DNA of 14,876 nt from Firmicutes bacterium UBA6418. GTDB taxonomy: Bacteria; Bacillota; Clostridia; Peptostreptococcales; Anaerovoracaceae. Of this stretch, positions 1 to 7,978 are shown in pieces. A program made the position numbers and the translations under genes. The notes below the pieces were generated by a model. The model worked only from the letters and a program-made list of their open reading frames with translations, did not search any database and was not told the origin of the DNA. Positions within the stretch are counted from its first letter, which is position 1. Every line of letters starts with the position of its first letter. The stretch covers positions 2,593 through 17,468 of the forward strand of contig DJPG01000098.1 in the NCBI GenBank assembly GCA_002439735.1. Direction: 5' to 3'.

Positions 1-10
1 TTGTTATTCC

Positions 11-33
11 GGAAATATCTTAATAATATTTCC
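11..33. repeat. AT-rich perfect inverted repeat downstream of the B12 riboswitch
   Basis: Positions 11-18 (GGAAATAT) and 26-33 (ATATTTCC) are perfectly complementary around a 7-nt loop. Read on the minus strand this sits downstream of the riboswitch aptamer, just before the unseen regulated gene. It contains an AGGAAA-like ribosome-site sequence (complement of about 28-35). It could be an RNA hairpin that masks that site or a small operator. The pairing is seen; the role is inference. Confidence 0.4.
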
Positions 34-57
34 TATATAATAAGAAAAGGATCGATC

Positions 58-125
58 GGTCATCGTGCAAGCGGTGATTGTCTGACGGATACTTTCTGCA
101 GAAGCTCACGATCAAACTCTTGACC
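58..125 (-). promoter_or_regulatory. Candidate expression platform of the cobalamin riboswitch
   Basis: On the minus strand the sequence after the B12 box can fold in competing ways. One is a short hairpin, GGTCAA (125-120) with TTGATC (115-110). The other is a longer stem, ATCGTG plus AGC (112-104) with GCT plus CACGAT (72-70 and 67-62), which can extend at its base by GGTC (125-122) with GACC (61-58). GGTC overlaps the 3' strand of aptamer helix P1, so ligand binding could switch the folds. No clean U-tract directly follows the long stem, so control by termination or by translation cannot be decided. This is inference from manual pairing. Confidence 0.4.
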
Positions 126-280
126 AGCAGGTTTCCTGACTCCGGTATCTGCTCCACGCTGCGCCTTCTCAAGCGAAAATACGCTCAATGGCATTTTGCA
201 GGTGAATCCTCCGTTACAGTGGCTGGGACCGTCCGGGATTTACACCCGGTTTCCTATTATCTTCCGAAGAAGCACTGGTT
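123..280 (-). ncRNA. Cobalamin (vitamin B12) riboswitch aptamer
   Basis: Read on the minus strand, this stretch has the hallmarks of the cobalamin riboswitch family. Near the 5' end are AATAGG and AACCGGGTG-TAAATCCCGGACGG, followed by the conserved GCCACTGTAACGG core. A GAAGGCG-like block comes next, and the B12 box GAGTCAGGAAACCTGCT lies at 142-126. ACCAG/CTGGT at 279-275 and 127-123 closes helix P1. Such RNAs bind adenosyl- or related cobalamins and repress B12 synthesis or import genes, B12-independent isoenzymes or similar targets. The RNA reads away from mutS toward position 1, so the regulated gene lies outside the window. The class is confident; exact ends and ligand subtype are not. 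Confidence 0.93.
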
Positions 281-305
281 AGATTAAATTTTTAATATCG
301 ATTTC

Positions 306-334
306 ATTATAATGCCGCTTCTCATCGAAGTCAA
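306..334 (-). promoter_or_regulatory. Sigma-A promoter of the B12 riboswitch transcript
   Basis: On the minus strand a TTGACT -35 box (334-329) and a perfect TATAAT -10 box (311-306) are separated by exactly 17 nt. Transcription would start near 299, some 20 nt before the riboswitch aptamer begins. The spacing and position make this the likely promoter for the riboswitch-controlled gene, so that gene is independent of the mutS operon. Confidence 0.8.
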
Positions 335-421
335 GAAGATTAGCTCATCTTGTTCCGAAAATTACATTCTCCACGCTTTTTCGGAAGATGATGTCTAAAA
401 AACGATCCGACGACGTTGCTT

Positions 422-3073
422 CTATTCCACGAGCAGACTCTTGAGCTCCTCCAAGATCGCAAACGCTTTGGAGGGCGTGACCTCCATCAAATTCAGTTCC
501 CGCAGTTTGTCGATGACCGGATTCAGAGCGAAAGAAAACATCGAAAGCTGATGTTCTTCCTCGCATACAGCCGGTTTTGGTTTCTCCGCGTCGGCCGCTT
601 GAGAAAGCACCGGAGCTACACCTGCGGCAGTGGCTGCGGGATTTGACGCCGTTCCGCTCTCCAGCTCCACCAGCTTTTCCTGTGCACGCGTCAAAAGCGC
701 CTGCGGGATGCCGGCCAGTTTGGCCACGTGGATGCCGTAGCTGCGGCTTGCGGAGCCCTCTACGATCTTATGCAGGAAGACGATATTGCCGCCTGCCTCC
801 GCCACATCGACATTCAAATTGCGTACGCCTGGAAGCTGTTCCTCAAGCACCGTCAGTTCATGATAGTGCGTCGCGAACAAGGTTCGGATATGGGTGTGAT
901 CATTGCAGAGATATTCACACGCCGCCCAGGCGATCGAAAGGCCGTCGTAAGTGCTCGTGCCACGGCCGATCTCATCCAGGATGATCAGACTGCGTGCTTT
1001 GGCGTTGCTTAGGATATAGGACAGCTCACTCATTTCCACGAAGAACGTCGACTGCCCCTGTGCCAGATTATCCGATGCGCCGATCCGTGTAAAAATACGG
1101 TCACAAACGCCGATATGTGCCTGTTCGCACGGCACGAAGCAACCCGCCTGCGCCATCAGCACGATGAGCGCCGTCTGCCGCATATAGGTTGACTTACCCG
1201 CCATGTTCGGTCCGGTGATCAGAAGCAGGCTCGCGTCCCGATCGTTCAGATAGGTGTCATTGGAAACAAACAGACCGTCGCTGACCATCTGCTCGATGAC
1301 CGGATGTCTGCCTTTGAGGATCTCCAGCTCCATCGAATCATCCACGCGCGGTTTGACATAGCCCAGCTTTTCGCTGACCTGCGCGAAGGAAGTCAGAACA
1401 TCCAGCTCCGCGATGGCTGCCGATGTTTTCTGGATCGTTTCGATATAGTTTTGTATCAAATCTCTGACGTTGAGGAAAAGTTCATACTCCAGCTGATTGA
1501 TCTTCGTCTGGGCGTTCAGTACCAGATTTTCCATCTCTTTCAGCTCCGGCGTGATGAAACGTTCCGCATTGGCCAAAGTTTGTTTTCGTATGTAGTTTTC
1601 GGGGATCAGGTCAAAATAAGACTTGGTCACTTCCAGATAATAGCCGAAGACCCGATTGTACCCGACTTTCAGGTTTTTGATGCCGGTTCGCTCGCGTTCG
1701 GTGTTTTCGAGATTGGAGATCCACTCCTTTCCGTCTTTGATGGAAAAGTTCAGATCGTCCAGCTCTTTCGAAAACCCGGCCTTGATCAGACCGCCCTCTT
1801 TGATGGTAAACGGCGGCTCTTCACAGATCGCGCGGTCGATCACATCGTAGACCTCCGTCAGGCAGTCGATATCGTCATTGATTTTCCGCAGCGCGGCAGT
1901 CTGCATCGCGCCGAGATCCGATTTGATCTCCGGCAGCACCGCGATCGAATTGCGCAGGGCGATGAAATCTCTGCCATTGGCATTGCCGCAGGCGACCCGT
2001 CCGGTCAGGCGTTCGAAGTCGTAGATCCGCTTGAGGTTTTCCTTGATGTTATTGCGCGTCAGCAGATCGTTGTACAGTTCCTCCACGCCGTCCAGACGCT
2101 CGTTGATCTCTGCCGCGTCGTTGAGCGGCTCGCGCAGCCACTGCCGCATCTTACGGCTGCCCATGGCAGTGTGCGTCTTATCGAGCACACCTAAAAGAGA
2201 CCCCTGCACTTTCTTTTCGTACAGGGTCTCGGTGATCTCCAGATTGCGTACGGTCGCCTTATCCAGCGCCATATGCGTCCCGATCTCATAGTGGTTGATG
2301 CGGGTCAGATGCTTGAGGTTCTGCTTCTGCGTCTCAAAAAGATAGTTCAGCAGCGCGCCCAGCGCTCGGACGCCCTGCGGACGAAAGTCAAGCCCCAATC
2401 CGGTCAGGGAAACCGTGCCGAACTGTGCTTTGATCGCCTCGATGCACGCTTTTTCCGAATAATAGCTTTCGGGAAGAATATTGAGATAGGCTTCGGTGAC
2501 CTGCTTGACCTCATCGACTGCGTAGTGTAACGGGAAGTCTTCGTTGAAGAGGACCTCCTTGGCCTTGATCTTGACCAACTCATTCAGAAGCGTCTGGTAA
2601 AGATCCCCGCCGTGATACGCAGTCAGATACAGTTCTCCGGTCGATATATCACAATAAGCTACCGCCATTGTCTTGTCTTCGACATAAACCGCAGCCAGAT
2701 AATTATTTTCTTTTTCATGGAGCATCGCCTGCGAGGTCAGCGTTCCGGGCGTTACCACACGGATCACTTCCCGTTTAACGATGCCTTTGGCCTGTGCCGG
2801 ATCTTCGGTCTGTTCGCAGATCGCGACCTTGTAGCCCTTTTCCACAAGCCTGGTGAGATAACCGTCGGCTGCGTGGAAAGGAACGCCGCACATCGGCGCC
2901 CTTTCCTCTTGTCCGCAAGCCTTTCCGGTCAATGTTAATTCTAATTCTTTTGACGCAAGCTTTGCGTCTTCGAAGAACATTTCGTAGAAGTCACCCAGCC
3001 GAAAGAACAGAATACAATCCTGATATTGTTCTTTAATTTCCATGTACTGCTGCATCATCGGTGATAACTTCAT
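422..3073 (-). CDS. mutS: DNA mismatch repair protein MutS
   Basis: The 883-residue protein is full length for MutS, which binds mispaired or looped-out bases as a clamp-like dimer and recruits MutL using ATP. The mismatch-reading F-x-E motif is present as F29-Y30-E31 within GDFYEMF. The ATPase domain has a Walker A GPNMAGKST (621-629), a Walker B ending in D700-E701 (ILDEIGRGTST) and the downstream TLFATHYHEL signature. A C-terminal QLSMF (842-846) matches the beta-clamp binding motif, followed by the usual short helical tail. The ATG at 3073 has AGGAGAAG just upstream. It is the last visible gene of the operon, 73 nt after the aminotransferase. No mutL follows it here; a riboswitch does. 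Identification is secure. Confidence 0.98.
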   Translation of the reverse strand: MKLSPMMQQYMEIKEQYQDCILFFRLGDFYEMFFEDAKLASKELELTLTGKACGQEERAPMCGVPFHAADGYLTRLVEKGYKVAICEQTEDPAQAKGIVKREVIRVVTPGTLTSQAMLHEKENNYLAAVYVEDKTMAVAYCDISTGELYLTAYHGGDLYQTLLNELVKIKAKEVLFNEDFPLHYAVDEVKQVTEAYLNILPESYYSEKACIEAIKAQFGTVSLTGLGLDFRPQGVRALGALLNYLFETQKQNLKHLTRINHYEIGTHMALDKATVRNLEITETLYEKKVQGSLLGVLDKTHTAMGSRKMRQWLREPLNDAAEINERLDGVEELYNDLLTRNNIKENLKRIYDFERLTGRVACGNANGRDFIALRNSIAVLPEIKSDLGAMQTAALRKINDDIDCLTEVYDVIDRAICEEPPFTIKEGGLIKAGFSKELDDLNFSIKDGKEWISNLENTERERTGIKNLKVGYNRVFGYYLEVTKSYFDLIPENYIRKQTLANAERFITPELKEMENLVLNAQTKINQLEYELFLNVRDLIQNYIETIQKTSAAIAELDVLTSFAQVSEKLGYVKPRVDDSMELEILKGRHPVIEQMVSDGLFVSNDTYLNDRDASLLLITGPNMAGKSTYMRQTALIVLMAQAGCFVPCEQAHIGVCDRIFTRIGASDNLAQGQSTFFVEMSELSYILSNAKARSLIILDEIGRGTSTYDGLSIAWAACEYLCNDHTHIRTLFATHYHELTVLEEQLPGVRNLNVDVAEAGGNIVFLHKIVEGSASRSYGIHVAKLAGIPQALLTRAQEKLVELESGTASNPAATAAGVAPVLSQAADAEKPKPAVCEEEHQLSMFSFALNPVIDKLRELNLMEVTPSKAFAILEELKSLLVE

Positions 3074-3117
3074 ATTCTTCTCCTGTTTGTCCGTAATCTT
3101 GATTCTGTAAATCGGTT

Positions 3118-3141
3118 ATGTAAATATGTAAAAATGTAAGG
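3118..3141. repeat. Three tandem 8-bp units (ATGTAAnn) between aminotransferase and mutS
   Basis: ATGTAAAT (3118-3125), ATGTAAAA (3126-3133) and ATGTAAGG (3134-3141) follow each other without a gap in the 73-nt space between the aminotransferase stop and the mutS start. In the transcript this reads as three TTACAT units. It is A/T-rich and may be chance, a regulator site or an unstructured spacer. Confidence 0.5.
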
Positions 3142-3146
3142 AAAAA

Positions 3147-4337
3147 CTATCTTGCGTTGTAAGCCTTGATACCTTCTTTGATGATATTGATGCCGGCCTT
3201 CATATCTTCTGCTTTCAGAACGTAAGCGATACGCATGTCAGACTTGCCTGCTTCCGGATTGGTGAAGAATCCGCCTGCTGGCGCAAACATGCAAGTTTCG
3301 CCGTTTACGTCGAATTCCGTCAGCAGGAACATCAGGAATTTTTCCGCGTCGTCTACCGGGAGTTTGCAGGTGATGTAGAATGCGCCTTCCGGAACACCGT
3401 ACTGGATGCCTTCGATCTCGTTCAGCGCTTCTACGGCAACATTTCTTCTGTGTTCGTATTCCGCTTTGATTTCATTGAAGTAAGACGGATCCATGTTGTA
3501 AAGAGCCGCTGCGCCGACCTGGTCTAAAGTTGCGCTGCACAGTCTTGCCTGGCAGAGCTTCATGAGGTTGCCCATCAGTTCTTCGTTCTTGGAAGCGATG
3601 GAGCCCATTCTTGCGCCGCATGCGGAGAATCTCTTGGAGATGGAGTCTACGATAACGACATTCTGTGCCGCTTCCGGGAAAGAACCGAACGTATCCATGG
3701 TCTTGCCATCATAAACGAATTCTCTGTAAACTTCGTCTGCGATGATGTACAGATCGTTTGCAACTGCAATGTCAACGATCAGTTTCATTTCGTCATGGGT
3801 CAGCACCTTACCGGTCGGGTTGCCCGGGTTGATGATGCAGATCGCTTTGGTCTTCGGTGTGATGACTGCTTCGATCTTTTCCTTGACTGCATACTGGTAG
3901 CCTTCTTCTGCGGTAGTCGGAATGCCGACTAACTTGCCGCCTGCTGCGCTGATAAAGGTCTTGTAGTTGGTGTAGAACGGTTCTGCCATGATGACTTCAT
4001 CATCATCGTCCAGCAATGCGGTCATCAGCATGGAAATCGCTTCGGAACCGCCGGTGGTAACTAGCAGATCTTTCTTTTCAAAGTCAAGGCCGAGTCTCTT
4101 ATAGTAGCCGACTAATGCTTCGAGTAATTCCGGAATACCCTGGGAATTCGCATAAGCTAAGACATCCTGGTCGAAATTCTTGACTGCATCAAAGAACGCA
4201 CGCGGTGTTTTGATATCCGGCTGACCGATATTCAGCCCGTAAACCTTTTTTCCAGCAGCTCTGGCAGCATCAGCGTAAGGAACAAACTTTCTGATCGGAG
4301 AGAGTTCCATTGCTTGAATTTTTTTAGACAGTTTCAT
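3147..4337 (-). CDS. PLP-dependent class I/II aminotransferase (aspartate aminotransferase-like)
   Basis: The 396-residue protein has the fold-type I aminotransferase layout. The N-terminal part has the LNIGQPDIKTP substrate-side motif. The cofactor domain has TTGGSEAI, the IINPGNPTGKV loop, IADEVYREFVYDG, and the Schiff-base lysine K235 in DSISKRFSACGARMGS. The C-terminal arginine region is near SDMRIAYVL. These enzymes move an amino group between an amino acid and a 2-oxoacid, commonly aspartate/2-oxoglutarate; substrate specificity cannot be read from the sequence. The ATG at 4337 has AAGGAG 9 nt upstream. It follows tlyA by 32 nt and precedes mutS in the same transcript. A metabolic enzyme here is unusual for the clostridial nusB-dxs-tlyA operon. 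Family certain, substrate uncertain. Confidence 0.93.
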   Translation of the reverse strand: MKLSKKIQAMELSPIRKFVPYADAARAAGKKVYGLNIGQPDIKTPRAFFDAVKNFDQDVLAYANSQGIPELLEALVGYYKRLGLDFEKKDLLVTTGGSEAISMLMTALLDDDDEVIMAEPFYTNYKTFISAAGGKLVGIPTTAEEGYQYAVKEKIEAVITPKTKAICIINPGNPTGKVLTHDEMKLIVDIAVANDLYIIADEVYREFVYDGKTMDTFGSFPEAAQNVVIVDSISKRFSACGARMGSIASKNEELMGNLMKLCQARLCSATLDQVGAAALYNMDPSYFNEIKAEYEHRRNVAVEALNEIEGIQYGVPEGAFYITCKLPVDDAEKFLMFLLTEFDVNGETCMFAPAGGFFTNPEAGKSDMRIAYVLKAEDMKAGINIIKEGIKAYNAR

Positions 4338-4369
4338 TTCTTTTTCTCCTTTTTACATAAAACTAACAT
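4334..4369 (-). other. Possible 11-codon coupling mini-ORF between tlyA and the aminotransferase
   Basis: An ATG (4369-4367) directly abuts the tlyA TAA and is preceded by GAGGAG inside the tlyA tail. It opens an 11-codon frame (MLVLCKKEKKK) whose TGA overlaps the aminotransferase ATG as ATGA. The layout would carry ribosomes from tlyA onto the next gene. The mini-ORF also contains the AAGGAG ribosome site of the aminotransferase. It may be chance. Confidence 0.25.
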
Positions 4370-5188
4370 TTATTCTAACTCCTCATGTGAGGTGTTAACA
4401 ATAGTAAGAATGTCGGACTCAGTAACCACGGACTCTGTTTCTGATGGAGACTTGGACAGATACAAGAGGTACTCGATATTGCCTTTCGCCCCGGTGACCG
4501 GGCTGTAGGTCAGTCCACGCGGGACAAGTTCGTTCTCGCCTGCGTAACTGATCACGTTCCGGATCACTTCTTCATGCACCTTTCGGTCACGGACAATGCC
4601 TTTTTTGCCGACCTGCTCTCTGCCGGCCTCAAACTGCGGTTTGACCAAGCAGACCAGACTGCCGCCCGTCTGTTCCAAAAGCTTTGCCGCTACCGGCAGA
4701 ACCAGCTTCAGCGAAATAAACGACACGTCGATACTGATAAAGTCGATCGGATCCTCGATCAGCGCAAAGTCCAGATAGCGGATATTGCATTTTTCCATGT
4801 TGACCACGCGCGGATCAATTCGTAGCTTGTAGTCGAGCTGTCCGTAGCCGACATCGACCGCGTAGACCTTGCGGGCGCCGCTCTGCAGCATACAGTCGGT
4901 AAAGCCGCCGGTGGAAGCGCCGATGTCCATGCAGACGGTATCCGAAAGCCGGATCGGCCAAAGTCTCATGGATTTTTCCAGCTTCAGGCCACCGCGGCTG
5001 ACATAGGGACAGATATTTTCTTTTACGGTGATTTCGGCGTTCTCATCAACTAAGTTGCCGGCCTTGTCGCTCTTTTGGCCGTCCACGTAAACGATTCCGG
5101 CCATGATCGATGCTTTCGCGCGCTCTCTGGACTGGTAGAAGCCGTTCTTGACCAGTAAAACATCAAGCCTTTCTTTCAAGTTCTTCAC
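4370..5188 (-). CDS. tlyA: TlyA family rRNA 2'-O-methyltransferase (hemolysin A family)
   Basis: The 272-residue protein begins with an S4 RNA-binding domain (about 6-66: RLDVLLVKNGFYQSRERAK and GIVYVDG). An FtsJ/RrmJ-like SAM methyltransferase domain follows, with motif I DIGASTGG at 88-95. The catalytic tetrad known for TlyA can be placed at K69, D154, K183 (in VKPQFE) and E239. In mycobacteria TlyA methylates cytidine ribose in 16S and 23S rRNA, which affects capreomycin sensitivity; hemolysin is a historical name. The start is a GTG overlapping the dxs end by 26 nt, with AAAGGA close upstream. The TTG three codons later is an alternative start. The overlap suggests translational coupling to dxs. 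Confidence 0.94.
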   Translation of the reverse strand: MKNLKERLDVLLVKNGFYQSRERAKASIMAGIVYVDGQKSDKAGNLVDENAEITVKENICPYVSRGGLKLEKSMRLWPIRLSDTVCMDIGASTGGFTDCMLQSGARKVYAVDVGYGQLDYKLRIDPRVVNMEKCNIRYLDFALIEDPIDFISIDVSFISLKLVLPVAAKLLEQTGGSLVCLVKPQFEAGREQVGKKGIVRDRKVHEEVIRNVISYAGENELVPRGLTYSPVTGAKGNIEYLLYLSKSPSETESVVTESDILTIVNTSHEELE

Positions 5189-7046
5189 AAATCCTTTCTG
5201 TGATCTTTTCCGCGGACAGACCGTATTTTTCTGTCAGCTCCGCAAAGGTTCCCTGCTCGATAAACTGCTCCGGCCAGCCGAAGTTCAAAACACGGTGTCC
5301 CGGCTCCAAAGCACATTGCAGGCTTTCACCGAAACCGCCGCTGACGATATTATCCTCGATGGTTACGATCAGCCTGCCGCGCAGCGTGTTCATCGCACTC
5401 TTGGAAATTTCGATCGGTTTCACGATATTCACATCCTGATAACGCGCCTGTACGCCTTTTTCAAGCAGCCGCTCGAAGACTTCCCGACCGATGCCGGCCA
5501 TTTTGCCGACGCCGAGGATCTCCACACGATCCGCAAGCAGCGCACTGCCGTATTCCATCGTCCGGTTATAGTACAGCAGGCTTGGGATCCTGCCTTCTTC
5601 CTCGGTCATAACTTCTCCGCGCGGATAACGGATCGCACAAGATCCGTCCTGCTCCATCGCGTAGTTCATGCTCTCGCGGAGCATTTCATCGGAAGTCGGC
5701 GCGAGAACCGACAGATGCGGCATCGTGGCAAGATAACTGAGATCAAAGATGCCGTGGTGCGTTTCTCCGTCTGCCCCGACAACGCCCGCGCGGTCGATCA
5801 TAAAGGTCACCGGCAGCTGCTGCATGCAGACATCCTCCAGCATCTGGTCATAGGCTCGCTGCAGGAAAGAAGAATAAATGCAGACAAACGGCCGCATACC
5901 TGCTTTTGCAAGCCCGGCGGCGAACGTCACAGCATGCTGCTCGGCAATGCCGACATCAAAGAAACGCTCCGGAAATCTGCGTGAAAATTCACCGAGGCCG
6001 GTTGCGTCTCCCATGGCCGCAGTAATCGCTACGATCCGCGGATCTTTTTCAGCAAGCTCGATCAGATACTCTCCCATGACCCGGGAATAGGTTGGTTTGC
6101 CTGACTTTGCAAGCTCTTTTCCGGTTTCCGGATCAAACCTTCCGATCCCGTGGAACTTACCCGGATCTTTTTCGGCGTTACGGTATCCCTTGCCTTTTTG
6201 GGTGATCACATGGATCACAACTGGTTCGTTGAGACTCTTGGCACGCGTCAGAACATCCAAAAGCTCCGGCAGGCTGTGTCCGTCCACCGGTCCGAAATAA
6301 GTAAACCCCAATTCTTCAAAGAGCACGCCGCCGTGTTCCAGGATCGTATATTTGATGTCATTTTTAATATCTGCCAGCCCCTGCGCGATGCCCCTTCCAA
6401 CGTTTGGAATTGCGCCGATCTTGTTTTTTACAAATTTTTTTGCGCTTAAATAGCCCTTGGATGTTCGCAGCGACCCCAGGTGTTTAGAGATCCCGCCGAT
6501 GTTCGGCGAAATGGACATGCCGTTGTCGTTGAGGATCACGATCACTTTGGACTTCGAAGCCCCGATGTTGTTCAGCGCCTCATAAGCCATGCCGCCGGTT
6601 AGCGAGCCGTCGCCGATGACTGCGATCACTTCATAGTCTTTTCCTTGGATATCCCTTGCCGCCGCATAGCCTGCCGCTACCGAGATTGAGGTACTGCTGT
6701 GTCCGGTGTCAAAGGCATCATGCATGCTCTCCTTGCCTTTCGGAAAGCCGGAAAGACCTCCAAACTGCCGCAGCGTACCAAATGCTCCGGCTCTGCCGGT
6801 CAGGATCTTGTGGACATAGGACTGATGTCCCACATCCCAAATGATCTTATCCTCCGGACTGTTAAAGATCTTGTGCAGCGCCATGGTCAACTCCACCACA
6901 CCCAGATTGGATGCCAGATGTCCTCCGGTTTCGGCGACTTGTTCGATCAGAAAGTCACGGATCGAGTAAGATAAAAGTTCCATTTCCTCGCAGGACATGG
7001 TTTTTAGATCCGCAGGGAAACAGTAGTCTGTCAGTTTTTTTTTCAT
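5163..7046 (-). CDS. dxs: 1-deoxy-D-xylulose-5-phosphate synthase
   Basis: Dxs condenses pyruvate with glyceraldehyde-3-phosphate, using thiamine diphosphate, to start the MEP isoprenoid pathway. The 627-residue protein has the N-terminal TPP domain (WDVGHQSYVHKILTGR; GDGSLTGG with D146 for Mg/TPP), the transketolase pyrimidine-binding domain with catalytic E369 in GIAEQHAV, and a C-terminal transketolase domain. The ATG at 7046 is chosen because family alignment begins at MKKKLTDYCFPADLK. A longer in-frame opening to 7145 lies inside ispA and encodes an unlikely basic leader. The start is 10 nt after ispA and lacks a strong ribosome site (only AAGAAG about 15 nt away), so translation probably depends on coupling to ispA. 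The end overlaps tlyA. Identity secure. Confidence 0.97.
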   Translation of the reverse strand: MKKKLTDYCFPADLKTMSCEEMELLSYSIRDFLIEQVAETGGHLASNLGVVELTMALHKIFNSPEDKIIWDVGHQSYVHKILTGRAGAFGTLRQFGGLSGFPKGKESMHDAFDTGHSSTSISVAAGYAAARDIQGKDYEVIAVIGDGSLTGGMAYEALNNIGASKSKVIVILNDNGMSISPNIGGISKHLGSLRTSKGYLSAKKFVKNKIGAIPNVGRGIAQGLADIKNDIKYTILEHGGVLFEELGFTYFGPVDGHSLPELLDVLTRAKSLNEPVVIHVITQKGKGYRNAEKDPGKFHGIGRFDPETGKELAKSGKPTYSRVMGEYLIELAEKDPRIVAITAAMGDATGLGEFSRRFPERFFDVGIAEQHAVTFAAGLAKAGMRPFVCIYSSFLQRAYDQMLEDVCMQQLPVTFMIDRAGVVGADGETHHGIFDLSYLATMPHLSVLAPTSDEMLRESMNYAMEQDGSCAIRYPRGEVMTEEEGRIPSLLYYNRTMEYGSALLADRVEILGVGKMAGIGREVFERLLEKGVQARYQDVNIVKPIEISKSAMNTLRGRLIVTIEDNIVSGGFGESLQCALEPGHRVLNFGWPEQFIEQGTFAELTEKYGLSAEKITERICEELERKA

Positions 7047-7056
7047 GTGTGTTGTA

Positions 7057-7950
7057 TCAGTTTCTTCTTGTTTTGAGCTGCAATGCCATATCACGGAAGA
7101 ACTCCGCATTGTCATAATACGGCGCAATCGCCTCCAGCGCGTCATCAGTCAACTGCTCCAGTCTGGCAAAGGCCGCCTCCAGCCCATTCAGAGAGGTATA
7201 GGTGTTCTTATGCTTTTTCTTATCGGAACCGATCGCCTTGCCCAGTTCCTTCGGATCGCCGATCTCGTCCAGAATGTCATCCGCAATCTGATAGGCTAGC
7301 CCGATATTTTCAGAATAGATATCCAGATTGCTGAGCATATCCTTGCTCGGGCTGCCAAGGTAAAGTCCCGCCTTGATGGCCGCGATGATCAGCGCACCGG
7401 TCTTGTTGATGTGAATGTATTCCAGCATCTCGTTGGAATACTCGTTGTTTTCTCCCTCAATGTCCGATACCTGACCGGCAACCATGCCACGACATCCGGC
7501 TCCCTTGGCGATCGCGTTGATCGCGCGGATACGCTTTGCCATCTTTTCGGCGTCATCAAAATAGAGCATCAGATCCTTATTCATGGCTTCAAACGCGCTT
7601 GTCAGAAGTCCGTCACCGGCCAGGATCGCCAGTGCTTCCCCATAGACCTTATGATTTGTCGGAAGTCCTCTGCGCAGATCATCGTTGTCCATTGCGGGCA
7701 GATCGTCGTGGATCATCGAATAGGTATGGATGTACTCCATCGCGCAGGCATACGGAAGCGCCTCGCGAACGTCACCGCCCGCAAAATCACACGCCGCCAA
7801 AAGCAGCACCGGTCGAATACGTTTGCCGCCCGCCGTCAGGCTGTATTTCATGGCTTCATACAGCGAAATGCTCTTATTGTCAATATTAGGAATGAAATCC
7901 AGCAGATGTTCATCAATCATTTTTTTGTAATCTTCATAGCCTCTTTCCAT
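7057..7950 (-). CDS. ispA: Polyprenyl synthetase, farnesyl/geranylgeranyl diphosphate synthase type
   Basis: The 297-residue all-helical prenyltransferase joins isopentenyl diphosphate to allylic diphosphates, giving C15 (possibly C20) chains for undecaprenyl and quinone synthesis. Both aspartate-rich metal-binding motifs are visible: DDLPAMD at 82-88 (first, after MIH) and DDILD at 224-228 (second, in YQIADDILDEIG). GGKRIRPVLLL near 36-46 binds diphosphate. The ATG at 7950 has AAGGAGGAG 6 nt upstream, a very strong site. It follows xseB by 28 nt and precedes dxs by 10 nt, so precursor supply and chain synthesis are co-expressed. FPP synthase is the usual role in this position; product length is inferred. 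Confidence 0.94.
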   Translation of the reverse strand: MERGYEDYKKMIDEHLLDFIPNIDNKSISLYEAMKYSLTAGGKRIRPVLLLAACDFAGGDVREALPYACAMEYIHTYSMIHDDLPAMDNDDLRRGLPTNHKVYGEALAILAGDGLLTSAFEAMNKDLMLYFDDAEKMAKRIRAINAIAKGAGCRGMVAGQVSDIEGENNEYSNEMLEYIHINKTGALIIAAIKAGLYLGSPSKDMLSNLDIYSENIGLAYQIADDILDEIGDPKELGKAIGSDKKKHKNTYTSLNGLEAAFARLEQLTDDALEAIAPYYDNAEFFRDMALQLKTRRN

Positions 7951-7978
7951 AAGGACTCCTCCTTTTTCGCTTACAAAT

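Noticed and set aside
353..417. Possible mutS terminator: TTCCGAAAA/TTTTCGGAA (353-361/378-386) and a 4-bp AACG/CGTT stem followed by T6 (397-417)
   Set aside because: The first has no U-tract and the second has too short a stem, so neither is convincing as an intrinsic terminator.
1304..2194. 296-codon plus-strand open frame antisense to mutS
   Set aside because: It lies wholly inside a certain mutS, has no ribosome site or family signature, and arises from the codon bias of the true frame.
5148..5984. 278-codon plus-strand open frame antisense to dxs/tlyA
   Set aside because: It is the mirror of strongly identified genes; its composition (rich in H, R and F) is typical of an antisense shadow.
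7047..7145. N-terminal extension of dxs by 33 codons
   Set aside because: The extension overlaps ispA, encodes MTRWRRLRRI-type sequence unlike any Dxs, and the family start fits the ATG at 7046.
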